NCBI GenBank assembly: GCA_031276335.1
Contig: JAISNH010000033.1
Coordinates: 1 to 14,604, forward strand
DNA from: Rickettsiales bacterium
GTDB lineage: Bacteria > Pseudomonadota > Alphaproteobacteria > Rs-D84 > CACZYB01
DNA length: 14,604 bases
Direction of reading: 5' to 3'
Shown: positions 1 to 7,865 of the stretch, piece after piece
Layout: the number at the start of each line of letters is the position of its first letter
Numbering within the stretch: the stretch's first letter is position 1
Program-made: the position numbers and the translations under genes
The notes under the pieces: generated by a model
Told to the model about the DNA's origin: nothing
What the model saw: only the letters and a program-made list of their open reading frames with translations
Database searches by the model: none

Positions 1-798
<798 letters not shown>

Positions 799-876
799 GG
801 CGAAAACTTCACGGCCTCAAAAATTGTCCGCGGCGCACCCCCTTCTCGAAAGCCACGGCGTTCCGCCTTGGGACGC

Positions 877-2136
877 CTACCTGAATACCATCAAGTCGCC
901 GCCGGAGATTACGACGAGCCGGCCGCCGACCGCTAGCGGAGATGCGTCGATTTTGGAGGCGACGCGTTCGGAGGAGATTATTTTCCCGGAGTACGGGTCG
1001 AGCCTTATCATCTCGCCGCCGGAGGTCGCAACCAGCAGGAGGTTGTTGACGAGCAGCGGGTCGTGGAAGCGCGCGCCCTTGTCCGCAGGCGCCAGCTTCG
1101 TGCGCCACAGGCTTTTCCCGGTCGACGTCTCTATCGCGGAGGCAAATCCGTCCGCATCCACGTCGAACAGGACGCCGGCATCCTCCGCCGGGGTCGAGGT
1201 TCCCCCGCCCGCGCGGCTCCAGATTTCGCTTCCGTCGTCCAGATCCAGCCCCTTCATGGCGCCGGAATAGCTTTTCACCACCGCCACCCCGCCGACTATC
1301 ACCGGGCCTGCCACTATGTCGGGGATGTCGTTGATGCTCCTCAGGTCCGGCTTTGATACCGAAGCGAGCCATATCGGGGTGCCGGTCGAGGCCATCAGCA
1401 TGTGCGCCTCGCCGCCCGCGAACGCCGCGACAATCCTCTCGCCCTCGCAGGCCGGGGTCGCGCCCTTTACGAGTCCCACGCGCTCCTCCAGCGTCCGGTG
1501 GGTGAAAAGCGTTTCCCCCGACGCGGCGTCCACCGCGACAAGATCGCCGGAATTCGTCGCGAACAGCAGGCGACCCCCGCATACCTGTAAGCCGGATTTC
1601 AGCGTCGAGTTGAAGTGCCGGCTGTATATGAGATCGCCGGTTTTAGCGTCGAATTTCACCAGCTGCGATCTGTCGGTTATCGCGTAAAGCGAACCGCCGT
1701 CCAGCGCCAACGCGCCGAACTCAAGCACGGCTCCGCTTTCAAGACCGTCGTTTTTCCACAGGGTGCCGCCGGTTTCAAGGTCGGTCGCAACCACGCGGAG
1801 CCGCCCGTCGATCGTGAACACAACATTCCCGCCTGCAACCGGCGGGTACAGGATTAGATTCCTGCTTCCGCTTCCGCCTATGCTTTTCCGGAACAGCAGC
1901 GCCGGATTCTTCCGGCCGGCCAGATGCCCCACGGCGTTTCCGGGGCCTCCGTGCGCGGATGTCCATGAAGCGTTCAGACGCGGCTCGTCGAGGGTTATAT
2001 CCCTGCCGCTTTCCGCCGGCTCCGGATCGATGTCGAAAACCGACGCACGGGCGCCGGACAGCGGAGTCTTTGTGGCCGAGCATGCGGCCAGAACGGCGAG
2101 CGCGGCAAGCCAGAGATATCGTTTTATTCCCCCCAT
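877..2136 (-). CDS. bamB: BamB-like outer-membrane assembly lipoprotein (PQQ-type beta-propeller)
   Basis: Probable BamB, the periplasmic lipoprotein of the BAM complex that inserts beta-barrel proteins into the outer membrane. The 419-residue product begins with a lipoprotein signal peptide whose lipobox is LAAC (Cys19). The rest is a run of about 40-residue propeller repeats with the hallmark pattern of a Gly-rich strand followed by D-x-x-(S/T)-G-x-x-(L/I)-W or similar, for example DLETGGTLWKND, DAKTGDLIYS, DAASGETLF, DLDDGSEIWS and ETSTGKSLWR. The segment around DIPDIVAGPVIVGG also fits alphaproteobacterial BamB. It lies 10 bases downstream of the YfgM-like gene, matching the common yfgM-bamB order; der, which often follows, is absent. 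Other PQQ-repeat lipoproteins are possible but less likely given this neighbour. Confidence 0.85.
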   Translation of the reverse strand: MGGIKRYLWLAALAVLAACSATKTPLSGARASVFDIDPEPAESGRDITLDEPRLNASWTSAHGGPGNAVGHLAGRKNPALLFRKSIGGSGSRNLILYPPVAGGNVVFTIDGRLRVVATDLETGGTLWKNDGLESGAVLEFGALALDGGSLYAITDRSQLVKFDAKTGDLIYSRHFNSTLKSGLQVCGGRLLFATNSGDLVAVDAASGETLFTHRTLEERVGLVKGATPACEGERIVAAFAGGEAHMLMASTGTPIWLASVSKPDLRSINDIPDIVAGPVIVGGVAVVKSYSGAMKGLDLDDGSEIWSRAGGGTSTPAEDAGVLFDVDADGFASAIETSTGKSLWRTKLAPADKGARFHDPLLVNNLLLVATSGGEMIRLDPYSGKIISSERVASKIDASPLAVGGRLVVISGGDLMVFR

Positions 2137-2146
2137 TCAAGCCACG

Positions 2147-2857
2147 CTATTTCGCCGTCTTGCTTTTCAGGAAGCCCAGCATCGACAGGCCCCCGGACTT
2201 TATGCCCGCGGGCGCGCGTTCGTCGGATACGAGGCCTTCGAGGATTTCCTTCGCCTCGCCGTTCCTGTCCCGCCGAATGTACAGCGCGGCTAGCCGCAGC
2301 CGGGCCGCGTAATAGAACGGTTCGCGCCGCCCTATGCCGGAAAGCATTTTTTCCGCGGCCTCTCCGCCGCCGGAATCCGCGAACCCGGGCATGCCGGCAA
2401 GCTTTACAGCAGCCAGGTTCCGGTACGTTTCGCCGCCCGCCGTCGCGGCCAGGTTTTCAAGGGTCGCAATCGCGCCGGCGGCCTTCCCGCTTTCCATTTC
2501 AAGCGAATAGGCGTTGAACAGCGCGATGTCGCGGTAGCCGTACCTAGCGTCCTTCGCAAAGTCCTTCAGCTCGAGTATCTTTCCCTCGTTCGAGGTCACC
2601 GGGTTCGATATTATGCGTTCGAATTTTTCGGCCTGCTCCATTCCCGCCCGCCGCTTTGAGGTTTCGCGCCAATTAGCCATCACCGCCCACGAAACGACGG
2701 CGACGGCCGCCCCGATTATATAGTAATGCCACCTGTCCCACACGCGCTTCAGCCGGTCGGCCTTCACGTCGTCGTCGTCCATCTCGCGCAGGAAGGCTTT
2801 CTGCTGCATTTCGACATACTGCTCCTTCAGCGATTTTCCCTGGTTCCTATTCGGCAT
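2147..2857 (-). CDS. YfgM-like membrane-anchored TPR protein (TPR_21 family)
   Basis: A 236-residue single-span protein. A charged cytoplasmic N-terminus (residues 1-42, with an Asp run at 27-30) is followed by one transmembrane helix at about 45-63, and the rest is predicted periplasmic helix-turn-helix repeats rich in Ala, Leu and Tyr. This architecture is that of the YfgM/TPR_21 family, whose E. coli member associates with the SecYEG translocon and periplasmic chaperones. The position directly before bamB supports the call. The ATG at 2857 lies inside the end of rph (an 11-base overlap), which suggests translational coupling. The exact function in this organism is inferred from E. coli; the family call rests on architecture and synteny. 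Confidence 0.8.
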   Translation of the reverse strand: MPNRNQGKSLKEQYVEMQQKAFLREMDDDDVKADRLKRVWDRWHYYIIGAAVAVVSWAVMANWRETSKRRAGMEQAEKFERIISNPVTSNEGKILELKDFAKDARYGYRDIALFNAYSLEMESGKAAGAIATLENLAATAGGETYRNLAAVKLAGMPGFADSGGGEAAEKMLSGIGRREPFYYAARLRLAALYIRRDRNGEAKEILEGLVSDERAPAGIKSGGLSMLGFLKSKTAK

Positions 2858-3617
2858 CAGCGCCTCCTTCCTCCTTCGTTCCGTCCTGTTTTTTCTGCTC
2901 GCCCATGTTCAGCGCCTTCCTTTGCAGCGAAATCAGCTCGATTATGCCGCGCCCGGCCATCTCCATCATGCGCGAAAGCTCCCGGTCGGTGAACGGAATT
3001 TTTTCCGCCGTGCCCTGCACCTCGACTATGCCGCCCGCGCCGGTCATCACGAAGTTGGCGTCGGTTTCGGCGTGGCTGTCCTCGTCGAAATCGAGGTCCA
3101 GCATGATCTCGCCCTTCACTATGCCCGCGGAAACGCCCGCGACGAAATCCTGTATCGGGAGCTTGTCCCACCGATGCTTGAACTTCAGCTTCTGCATGGC
3201 CAGGTGCATGGCGATGAATCCGCCCGTGACCGCGGCCATGCGCGTGCCCCCGTCGGCCTGGAGCACGTCGCAGTCCACTATTATCTGCCTTTCGCCCATC
3301 TTGCCCATGTCGACCACCGAGCGCAGGCTGCGGCCGATCATCCTCTGTATTTCCTGCGAGCGGCCGTTCTGCCGCCCCTTCACCGCCTCGCGCTCCATGC
3401 GGCTTTCGGTCGAGCGGGGCAGCATGCCGTATTCCGCGGTAATCCAGCCGGTGCCGGAATTCCTAAGGAAGGCAGGAACCTTGTTCTCTATCGTCGCGGT
3501 GCAGAGCACGCGGGTGTCCCCGAACGAGGCGAGGCACGAGCCGTCCGCGAATTTGTTCACCCCGGTAAGCAGCTCGATTTTCCTAAGGGCTTCGTTTTTC
3601 CTTGAAAGTGCGCGCAT
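2847..3617 (-). CDS. rph: ribonuclease PH
   Basis: Phosphate-dependent 3'-5' exoribonuclease that trims tRNA and rRNA 3' ends. The 256-residue product has the full RNase PH pattern: FGDTRVLCTA (32-41), GWITAEYGMLPRST (57-70), GRSQEIQRMIGRSLRSVVD (85-103), the phosphate-binding DCDVLQADGGTR (115-126), the acidic metal-site strand LDLDFDED (173-180) and TDANFVMTG (185-193). Family members are about 240 residues; the extra length is a Lys/Glu/Gly-rich tail after about residue 238. The ATG at 3617 has an AAGGA ribosome site a few bases upstream. It heads the minus-strand chain rph > YfgM-like > bamB and is divergent from the ZapA operon. No rdgB or hemW follows, unlike in many alphaproteobacteria. 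Confidence 0.97.
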   Translation of the reverse strand: MRALSRKNEALRKIELLTGVNKFADGSCLASFGDTRVLCTATIENKVPAFLRNSGTGWITAEYGMLPRSTESRMEREAVKGRQNGRSQEIQRMIGRSLRSVVDMGKMGERQIIVDCDVLQADGGTRMAAVTGGFIAMHLAMQKLKFKHRWDKLPIQDFVAGVSAGIVKGEIMLDLDFDEDSHAETDANFVMTGAGGIVEVQGTAEKIPFTDRELSRMMEMAGRGIIELISLQRKALNMGEQKKQDGTKEEGGADAE

Positions 3618-3635
3618 GGCATATCCTTTTTATCC

Positions 3636-3663
3636 TTGAATTTATGTTTTATTCCGCTATCAT
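3636..3663 (+). promoter_or_regulatory. candidate promoter of the coiled-coil/zapA/mic60 operon
   Basis: TTGAAT (3636-3641) and TATCAT (3658-3663) are separated by 16 bases, giving a start near 3670 and a leader of about 44 bases to the ATG at 3714. The 96-base gap is AT-rich and must also hold the promoter of the divergent rph gene, for which I see no equally clear boxes. A second AT-rich patch at about 3680-3700 (two TATATT words) could hold an alternative -10. Confidence 0.4.
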
Positions 3664-3713
3664 ATTCTTTAAAAGCAGGGCTATATTAGAACAATTATAT
3701 TCAAAAGGCAAGT

Positions 3714-3929
3714 ATGAAACAGAAATTGAAGGATTCATGCGAGTCGCTTTCCAAAGCGGCGAACGGACTGGCGGAGGCCTTCGACAGGCTCATGCGCGAC
3801 CGCGTGCGCGGCGGCGACAAGGAAAGGGACAGGCTGGTTTCCGACCTTGCCTCCGCGCGGCGCAAGATCAAGCGCGCGGCAGAGGAAATCAAGAGCCTGG
3901 CCATAAGCCTTAAAAACGGCGAAGCCTGA
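3714..3929 (+). CDS. small coiled-coil protein upstream of zapA (DUF4164-like)
   Basis: A 71-residue, highly charged, all-helical protein without a signal peptide or membrane segment. Residues 8-25 and 35-65 show heptad-like spacing of Leu/Ala between Lys, Arg, Asp and Glu, as in a short coiled coil. Alphaproteobacterial zapA genes are commonly preceded by a small DUF4164 coiled-coil gene, and the position and character fit; the primary sequence alone would not prove it. An AAAGG ribosome site lies 6-7 bases before the ATG. It ends 24 bases before zapA. By context it may assist ZapA or FtsZ, which is inference only. Confidence 0.7.
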   Translation: MKQKLKDSCESLSKAANGLAEAFDRLMRDRVRGGDKERDRLVSDLASARRKIKRAAEEIKSLAISLKNGEA

Positions 3930-3953
3930 AACAGCAGGGCAAGGAGAGCAATT

Positions 3954-4301
3954 TTGGCAACCGTAAGCTTCAGCATAAACTCAAAAAGGTACTCGGTCGA
4001 CTGCGGCGACGGGCAGGAGGCGCAGATACTGTCCATCGCCAGGCTTATCGACGCGAAGATAGCATCGCTTGTCTCGCAGTTCGGCGACGTCGGCAACGAA
4101 ACCCTCCTCCTTATGGTCGCCATACTGGAGTTCAGCGACCTGGACAAGGCGCGGAGCAAGGCCGCGTCCCTGGAGGCCGAGGCGGCAATGCGCGGAGAAG
4201 GGGTGGACGAGGACAGGCTTGCCGACTTCGTCGCCGGAATTACGAAAAAGCTGAACTCCGTTGCCGGCGCCATGGAAAACGCGCTCGAATTCAAAGAATG
4301 A
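3954..4301 (+). CDS. zapA: cell division protein ZapA
   Basis: FtsZ-ring-associated protein that bundles FtsZ filaments. The 115-residue product shows the ZapA head domain, ATVSFSINSKRYSVDCGDGQ, then a Leu/Ile-rich helix (QILSIARLIDAKIASLVSQF), a Gly-Asp-Val-Gly turn and LLLMVAILEFSDL, and finally a coiled-coil tail typical of the family. The start is a TTG at 3954; the ribosome site AAGGAGA (3941-3947) is ideally spaced and no ATG competes, so the TTG start is well supported. It is the second gene of a four-gene operon and is followed after 7 bases by the Mic60-like gene. The family is clear; length is normal. Confidence 0.9.
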   Translation: MATVSFSINSKRYSVDCGDGQEAQILSIARLIDAKIASLVSQFGDVGNETLLLMVAILEFSDLDKARSKAASLEAEAAMRGEGVDEDRLADFVAGITKKLNSVAGAMENALEFKE

Positions 4302-4308
4302 GGTTGAA

Positions 4309-5322
4309 ATGAAAAACTATATTCGCAAAAACAGTCAGCCGGACGGCAGCCAGCGGAAACACCGGGAATCTTCGTTCTCGATAGGCCAGCTGCTTACTTT
4401 CGCATTCCTGTTCGTGCTGATGATATGGATAATCGGCTTCCTGAGCCTGGAGGTCGACAACCAGAAAAAGGCGATCCTGCGCATGTCGGAGGAGATGGAT
4501 TCCATCCGAAACAGCGGCGAGGACAAGCTGAACCTGTACCTCGAAAAAATACGCGACCTGCAGAAAATCGACATGCGCGAGCTGGTGCAGGCCGAGCTGA
4601 GGGGCGTGAAATCCGACGTCGCCCGGATCGAGGGCGAGATGTTTTCCAAGGACGACCTCGCGAAGCTGAACCTGAAAATCGCGGCCATCGAGGAATACAA
4701 CCGCACATACCGCGGCACGAATATGGTGATGCTGGTGTCCGCCGGGCTGCTGCGCGAGGCGGTGGAGCGCGGCGGCGGCTTTGCCCCCGAGCTGGACGCG
4801 ATCATGGCGGCCGCGGGGAATGACAGGCAGGTCGCGGAGGCGGCGAGGATTCTACGCCCCTATGCGGCGGCCGGCGTCGCTTCCAATGCCCGGCTCGTTT
4901 CGGATTTCGAAAAAATAGCGGCGAACGTGGTTTTCGCATCCAACAATCCGCTGGGCGAGAATCCGTCGCCGCGCGCGAAACTGTGGCACCGGATAAAGGG
5001 GCTGGTCAAGATACGGCGCATCGACATGATGGGCGACAGCGTGACCCCGGACATGATAGTGGCGAAGACCGGGGAGCTGCTGCGCCTGGGCGACGTGAAA
5101 GCTGCTACCGGCGAGCTGGCCAAGCTGAAGGAAATCGCGCCGGAGGGATTCGAGGCGGCCAAAGCGTGGCATGACGCGGCCTCGGCCAAGGCGGCCGTCG
5201 CAGGCGCTATGTCCGAAATAAACCTGATCGCGATCGAGCGGGCGATGAACGACATATCCAAGCAGGGGGCTGGCGTTCCGAGCGCACCGCGCCCGGCATC
5301 CGCCGCAAAACAGGGGGAATAA
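4309..5322 (+). CDS. mitofilin (Mic60)-like inner-membrane protein, COG4223 type
   Basis: A 337-residue membrane protein with the Mic60 architecture. It has a short basic cytoplasmic N-terminus, one transmembrane helix (about 25-47), a periplasmic coiled coil (about 50-130), a helical region resembling the alphaproteobacterial mitofilin segment (MLVSAGLLREAVERGGGFAP and following), and a C-terminal mitofilin-like signature from about 225 (LWHRIKGLVKIRRID), then a MIVAKTGELLRLGDVKAA helix pair. Mic60 homologues organise mitochondrial cristae and have been linked to intracytoplasmic membranes in alphaproteobacteria. I start it at the ATG at 4309, just after the zapA stop with GAGG upstream; an earlier in-frame ATG at 4261 lies deep inside zapA and is unlikely. 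Usually the gene sits between hemD and hemY; here hemD is replaced by zapA and only the HemY membrane domain follows. Confidence 0.82.
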   Translation: MKNYIRKNSQPDGSQRKHRESSFSIGQLLTFAFLFVLMIWIIGFLSLEVDNQKKAILRMSEEMDSIRNSGEDKLNLYLEKIRDLQKIDMRELVQAELRGVKSDVARIEGEMFSKDDLAKLNLKIAAIEEYNRTYRGTNMVMLVSAGLLREAVERGGGFAPELDAIMAAAGNDRQVAEAARILRPYAAAGVASNARLVSDFEKIAANVVFASNNPLGENPSPRAKLWHRIKGLVKIRRIDMMGDSVTPDMIVAKTGELLRLGDVKAATGELAKLKEIAPEGFEAAKAWHDAASAKAAVAGAMSEINLIAIERAMNDISKQGAGVPSAPRPASAAKQGE

Positions 5323-5324
5323 AC

Positions 5325-5591
5325 ATGCTTAGGAAAACATTGAAGCTGTTCGCCGCGGTGCTGGTCTTCTCGATAATCGGGGTGTGGATATCCAACAACT
5401 ACGGCACGGTCGACATCACTTGGATCGGATACCGCATGGAAACCTCGATACCGGCCATGCTTTTCATGGCGTGGATGCTGTTCTTCGCAATCGACAGGGC
5501 AAGCTCGCTTGCCTGGCGCATCGTCCGGCCGTTCAGGAAAAAGAAGCCGAAAGACGGAGCCTCTTCCCCATTCGACGGATTTTCGGTTTAG
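5325..5591 (+). CDS. HemY N-terminal-domain-only membrane protein
   Basis: An 88-residue protein with two transmembrane helices (about 6-22 and 41-57) separated by the short loop NNYGTVDITWIGYRMETSI, followed by a basic tail (RPFRKKKPKDG). The loop pattern of Gly-(T/S)-V-x-(I/L)-x-W-x-G-Y-x-(I/M)-E-T-S is the signature of the HemY_N domain. Full HemY proteins are about 400 residues or more, with a long TPR region after this domain; here a TAG ends the gene right after the membrane part. No TPR-coding sequence follows: a convergent tRNA lies within 41 bases. It starts 2 bases after the mic60 stop, with AGGGGGA upstream, so it is co-translated. It could be a genuine short family member or an old truncation; the clean operon structure favours a functional gene. 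Confidence 0.75.
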   Translation: MLRKTLKLFAAVLVFSIIGVWISNNYGTVDITWIGYRMETSIPAMLFMAWMLFFAIDRASSLAWRIVRPFRKKKPKDGASSPFDGFSV

Positions 5592-5630
5592 GCTTGCAGG
5601 GCAGGCCTTCGAAGCCTTCATGGCGGATTT

Positions 5631-5721
<91 letters not shown>

Positions 5722-5730
5722 GGCCACACC

Positions 5731-5758
5731 AATATATACCCAAAAAATCCAAACTCAA
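5731..5758 (-). promoter_or_regulatory. promoter of tRNA-Ser
   Basis: Minus-strand TTGAGT (5758-5753), 16-base spacer, TATATT (5736-5731). Transcription would start near 5724, only a few bases before the mature tRNA 5' end at 5721. The same -35 word and spacing recur in the promoter at 13926-13953, which strengthens both calls. Confidence 0.6.
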
Positions 5759-5822
5759 GAAATTATTTCCTCCGCGGAATAGGGAGCCGCCGCCGCAGCC
5801 CGTCCGTCCGCAACTTTTATCC

Positions 5823-5851
5823 TTCAAATCCCGCATCCGCCGTGCTATCAT
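5823..5851 (+). promoter_or_regulatory. candidate promoter of the alkylation-repair gene
   Basis: TTCAAA (5823-5828), 17-base spacer, TATCAT (5846-5851). The start would be near 5858, leaving a leader of about 20 bases that contains the GGAGG ribosome site. The -35 matches only four of six consensus bases. Confidence 0.4.
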
Positions 5852-5876
5852 GGACGCATAGCGAATGGAGGCGAAA

Positions 5877-6590
5877 ATGAGTCCGGATCTTATAGTCGAG
5901 GAGCTGAGGCGCAACGGAAGCAAGGCCTACGCAAAGTACAATTATTCGTACTTCAAGTGCGGCGGCGGGTACGGGAGTCCTGACGACGAGTTCTGCGGAA
6001 TCAAAAGCGGGCCCTTGCGCCGCATCGTTGCAAAGCATTGGAAGGACGCGGACTGGTGCGGCCTGGAAACTCTGATTTCCCACAAGATGCACGAGGCGCG
6101 GATGTTCGCCCTCCTGGCGCTGGCCGAGAAATACGGCGCCTCGGATGCGGCCGGGCGCCGGAAGATAGCCGGCTTTTACCTTTCGCATGCGAAATATATC
6201 GACAACTGGGACCTGGTCGATTTGTCGGCGCACAAGATTTTGGGACGGCATTGTTACGACACCGGGAACATAGCCGCGCTGAGGAAACTCGCCGCCTCCA
6301 AAAACCTGTGGCGGGAGCGGATAAGCATAGTCGCGACATACTATTTCATAAAGCGCGGCGAGTTCGCCCCGACAATCGAATTCGCGGAGAAATTCATAGG
6401 GCACAAGCACGACCTTATCCACAAGGCCGCCGGGTGGATGCTCCGCGAGGCAGGCAAGGCGGGGGATGCCGGATACCGCGCGCTGCTCGCGTTTCTGGAC
6501 GGGCACGCGCGCGACATGCCGCGCACCATGCTGAGGTATGCAATCGAAAGGATGCCGAAAGAATTGCGGGAAAAATACATGGAAAAATAA
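5877..6590 (+). CDS. AlkD-like DNA alkylation repair enzyme (HEAT-repeat DNA glycosylase family)
   Basis: A 237-residue all-helical protein of the DNA alkylation repair family (COG4912, AlkC/AlkD type), which removes alkylated bases such as 3-methyladenine or 7-methylguanine by base excision. Family blocks seen in order are KSGPLRRIVAKHW (about 40-52), HEARMFALLAL (about 72-82), YIDNWDLVDLSAHKILG (about 103-119), WRERISIVATYYFIKRGEF (about 141-159) and the highly conserved HDLIHKAAGWMLREAGK (about 174-190), then MPRTMLRYAIERMP near the end. Length is normal. The ATG at 5877 has GGAGG five bases upstream; the in-frame ATG at 5865 would place that ribosome site inside the gene. It stands alone with its own promoter. 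Substrate range cannot be told from sequence. Confidence 0.92.
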   Translation: MSPDLIVEELRRNGSKAYAKYNYSYFKCGGGYGSPDDEFCGIKSGPLRRIVAKHWKDADWCGLETLISHKMHEARMFALLALAEKYGASDAAGRRKIAGFYLSHAKYIDNWDLVDLSAHKILGRHCYDTGNIAALRKLAASKNLWRERISIVATYYFIKRGEFAPTIEFAEKFIGHKHDLIHKAAGWMLREAGKAGDAGYRALLAFLDGHARDMPRTMLRYAIERMPKELREKYMEK

Positions 6591-6603
6591 ACCCGTCCGA
6601 AAG

Positions 6604-6669
6604 CCGGCAGTTTCCGCTGGCAAATCCCGTTATTTTATTGTACTATTACGAATGCGGCGGAAATGCCGG
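6604..6669. repeat. long inverted repeat between alkD-like and SDR genes
   Basis: The left arm CCGGCA-G-TTTCCGC (6604-6617) and right arm GCGGAAATGCCGG (6657-6669) are complementary over 13 base pairs, with a single bulged G at 6610. They enclose 39 bases that are strikingly AT-rich in the middle (6629-6649). No T-run follows the right arm, so it is not a standard terminator for the upstream gene. A weak -10-like TACTAT (6641-6646) lies inside the loop. It could be an operator pair, a structured RNA or a remnant of a small mobile element. The rest of the gap up to 6731 shows nothing else I can name. Confidence 0.55.
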
Positions 6670-6744
6670 GCGGGGTTTGATAATCCAGCATTGCGCTTTT
6701 GTGGCTTTCATTTGGCCTGGCGGCGGCACGCAGGAGTTTGGAAA

Positions 6745-7458
6745 ATGTACGGACTGGAAAATAAAATCGCCCTGATAACCGGCGGCAGCCGCGGAATCGG
6801 CCTGGCGACGGCCAAAGAGCTCATGGCTTGCGGAGCGAAGGCCGTCGTCTTGCACAAAGACAATTCTATAAAGGCGGACGGCGCCTTTGCAAAAGAACTT
6901 ATCGCCGATATATCAAACGAAGCCCAGGTTAAAGCCGCGGTAGATTCCGTCGTCGCCGAATTCGGCAGGATCGACATTTTGGTAAACAACGCAGGCATAG
7001 CGATAGACAGAGATTTCGAATCCCGTTCCGCCGACGATTGGCGCAAGACGCTTTGCACAAACCTTGTCGGGACTTGGCTGATGTCGAAATACGCCTCGGA
7101 AAACATGCTGCTCCATAAATCAGGAAAAATCGTGAATGTGATTTCCAGCAACTGGCTGGACGAAGGCACGCCGGACAGCATCGACTATTACGCGAGCAAG
7201 GCCGGCATCGCCGACATGACGCGCAATCTTGCGCGGAAATTCGCGCCGTTCATAAATGTGAACAACGTCGCCCTGGGCTGGGTCGATACGGAAATGAACG
7301 GCGGATTGCCGGACGATTACGCGGAAAAAATAAAATCGCAGATATGGCTCGGGCGCTGGGCAAGGCCAAGCGAAGTCGCAAAGCCGATACGATTCCTGTG
7401 CAGCGATGATGCAGACTATATCACCGGAACGACGCTGACGATCGACGGGGGTCACTGA
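6745..7458 (+). CDS. short-chain dehydrogenase/reductase (FabG-like SDR)
   Basis: NAD(P)-dependent oxidoreductase of the classical SDR family, 237 residues. All hallmarks are present: the nucleotide-binding TGGSRGIG (12-19), an Asp at about 55 that ends the ADIS strand, NNAG (81-84), the catalytic Asn in TNLVG (106), the catalytic Ser in VISSN (135), YYASK (Tyr148 and Lys152), LGWVDTEM (178-184) and the C-terminal ITGTTLTIDGG. The stretch after the second strand (LHKDNSIKADG) is shorter than in FabG, so this may be a trimmed relative rather than the fatty-acid enzyme; the substrate is unknown. The ATG at 6745 has AGGAG (6732-6736) upstream; a longer in-frame reading from 6538 overlaps the preceding gene and lacks family similarity. 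Stand-alone gene. Confidence 0.9.
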   Translation: MYGLENKIALITGGSRGIGLATAKELMACGAKAVVLHKDNSIKADGAFAKELIADISNEAQVKAAVDSVVAEFGRIDILVNNAGIAIDRDFESRSADDWRKTLCTNLVGTWLMSKYASENMLLHKSGKIVNVISSNWLDEGTPDSIDYYASKAGIADMTRNLARKFAPFINVNNVALGWVDTEMNGGLPDDYAEKIKSQIWLGRWARPSEVAKPIRFLCSDDADYITGTTLTIDGGH

Positions 7459-7463
7459 AATAA

Positions 7464-7483
7464 AAACCCTCCGAAGAGGGTTT
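7464..7483 (-). terminator. Rho-independent terminator with UUCG tetraloop
   Basis: On the minus strand, AAACCCTC and GAGGGTTT form a perfect 8-bp stem around TTCG, giving the very stable C(UUCG)G tetraloop, followed by the T-rich TTATTT. It lies 18 bases past the stop of the minus-strand DUF378 gene. On the plus strand it also lies 5 bases after the SDR stop and may work weakly there, but only three T follow. Confidence 0.85.
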
Positions 7484-7501
7484 CGAAAAACAGTCCAACG
7501 G

Positions 7502-7711
7502 CTATTTCTTTTTCTTCGAGCCGCCCTTGCCGGAGAGCATCCCGTAGGCAAGAAGGACAGCCGACAGGCCGACAAGCACGTTGAATATCCTTATCAGGAC
7601 GGTGCCGCCCAGAACGCGGCCGACGATCTCGAGCCCGAACAGTTCGGCAAAGCCGAGGTTCAGTCCGACTATTATCAGCAGTATCTTCGCAGCCAAGACA
7701 AGTTTGTTCAT
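7502..7711 (-). CDS. DUF378-like small two-helix membrane protein
   Basis: A 69-residue membrane protein of unknown function resembling the DUF378 family. Helix 1 is about residues 4-20 (KLVLAAKILLIIVGLNLGF), with the family's I-x-G-x-N-x-G type turn. A loop with GLEIVGRVLGG follows, then helix 2 at about 36-58 (VLIRIFNVLVGLSAVLLAYGM), and a Lys-rich cytoplasmic tail ending KGGSKKKK. I chose the ATG at 7711 because AAAGGAG lies 6-7 bases upstream; a 28-residue upstream extension would be highly charged and unlike the family. It has its own promoter and terminator, making it a clean single-gene unit. Confidence 0.8.
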   Translation of the reverse strand: MNKLVLAAKILLIIVGLNLGFAELFGLEIVGRVLGGTVLIRIFNVLVGLSAVLLAYGMLSGKGGSKKKK

Positions 7712-7754
7712 GTTTTTCTCCTTTTGCTTTGTTCGTTCTTTATTGAACATCTCA

Positions 7755-7783
7755 ATTATAAATGATAGCCTTTCCATAGTAAA
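7755..7783 (-). promoter_or_regulatory. promoter of the DUF378 gene
   Basis: Minus-strand TTTACT (7783-7778), 17-base spacer, and a perfect TATAAT (7760-7755). The start would be near 7748, giving a leader of about 36 bases before the ATG at 7711 that carries the strong ribosome site. Confidence 0.55.
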
Positions 7784-7809
7784 GCGGATTTTCAAAGGGA
7801 ATTCTTGCC

Positions 7810-7838
7810 TTGATTTATTCCTAAAATATCCTTATATA
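7810..7838 (+). promoter_or_regulatory. candidate promoter of dnaJ
   Basis: TTGATT (7810-7815), 17-base spacer, TATATA (7833-7838); the start would be near 7845, about 20 bases before the dnaJ ATG. A CTTGCC word at 7804-7809 resembles the -35 of alphaproteobacterial heat-shock (RpoH) promoters, but I see no CCCCAT-like -10 at the right distance, so a housekeeping promoter is the better reading. Confidence 0.4.
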
Positions 7839-7865
7839 TATGAAACCTAACGTTTGAGAGGATAT

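Noticed and set aside
809..1582. 257-codon minus-strand frame inside bamB
   Set aside because: Arg/Gly-rich shadow of bamB in another frame, typical of GC-rich coding DNA.
3929..4320. 6S RNA near zapA
   Set aside because: 6S RNA genes often lie beside zapA, but here only short gaps separate the genes and no long bulged hairpin is visible.
7804..7865. RpoH heat-shock promoter or RNA thermometer in front of dnaJ
   Set aside because: Only the -35-like CTTGCC is present, without a CCCCAT-type -10, and the leader of about 20 bases is too short for a ROSE-type element.
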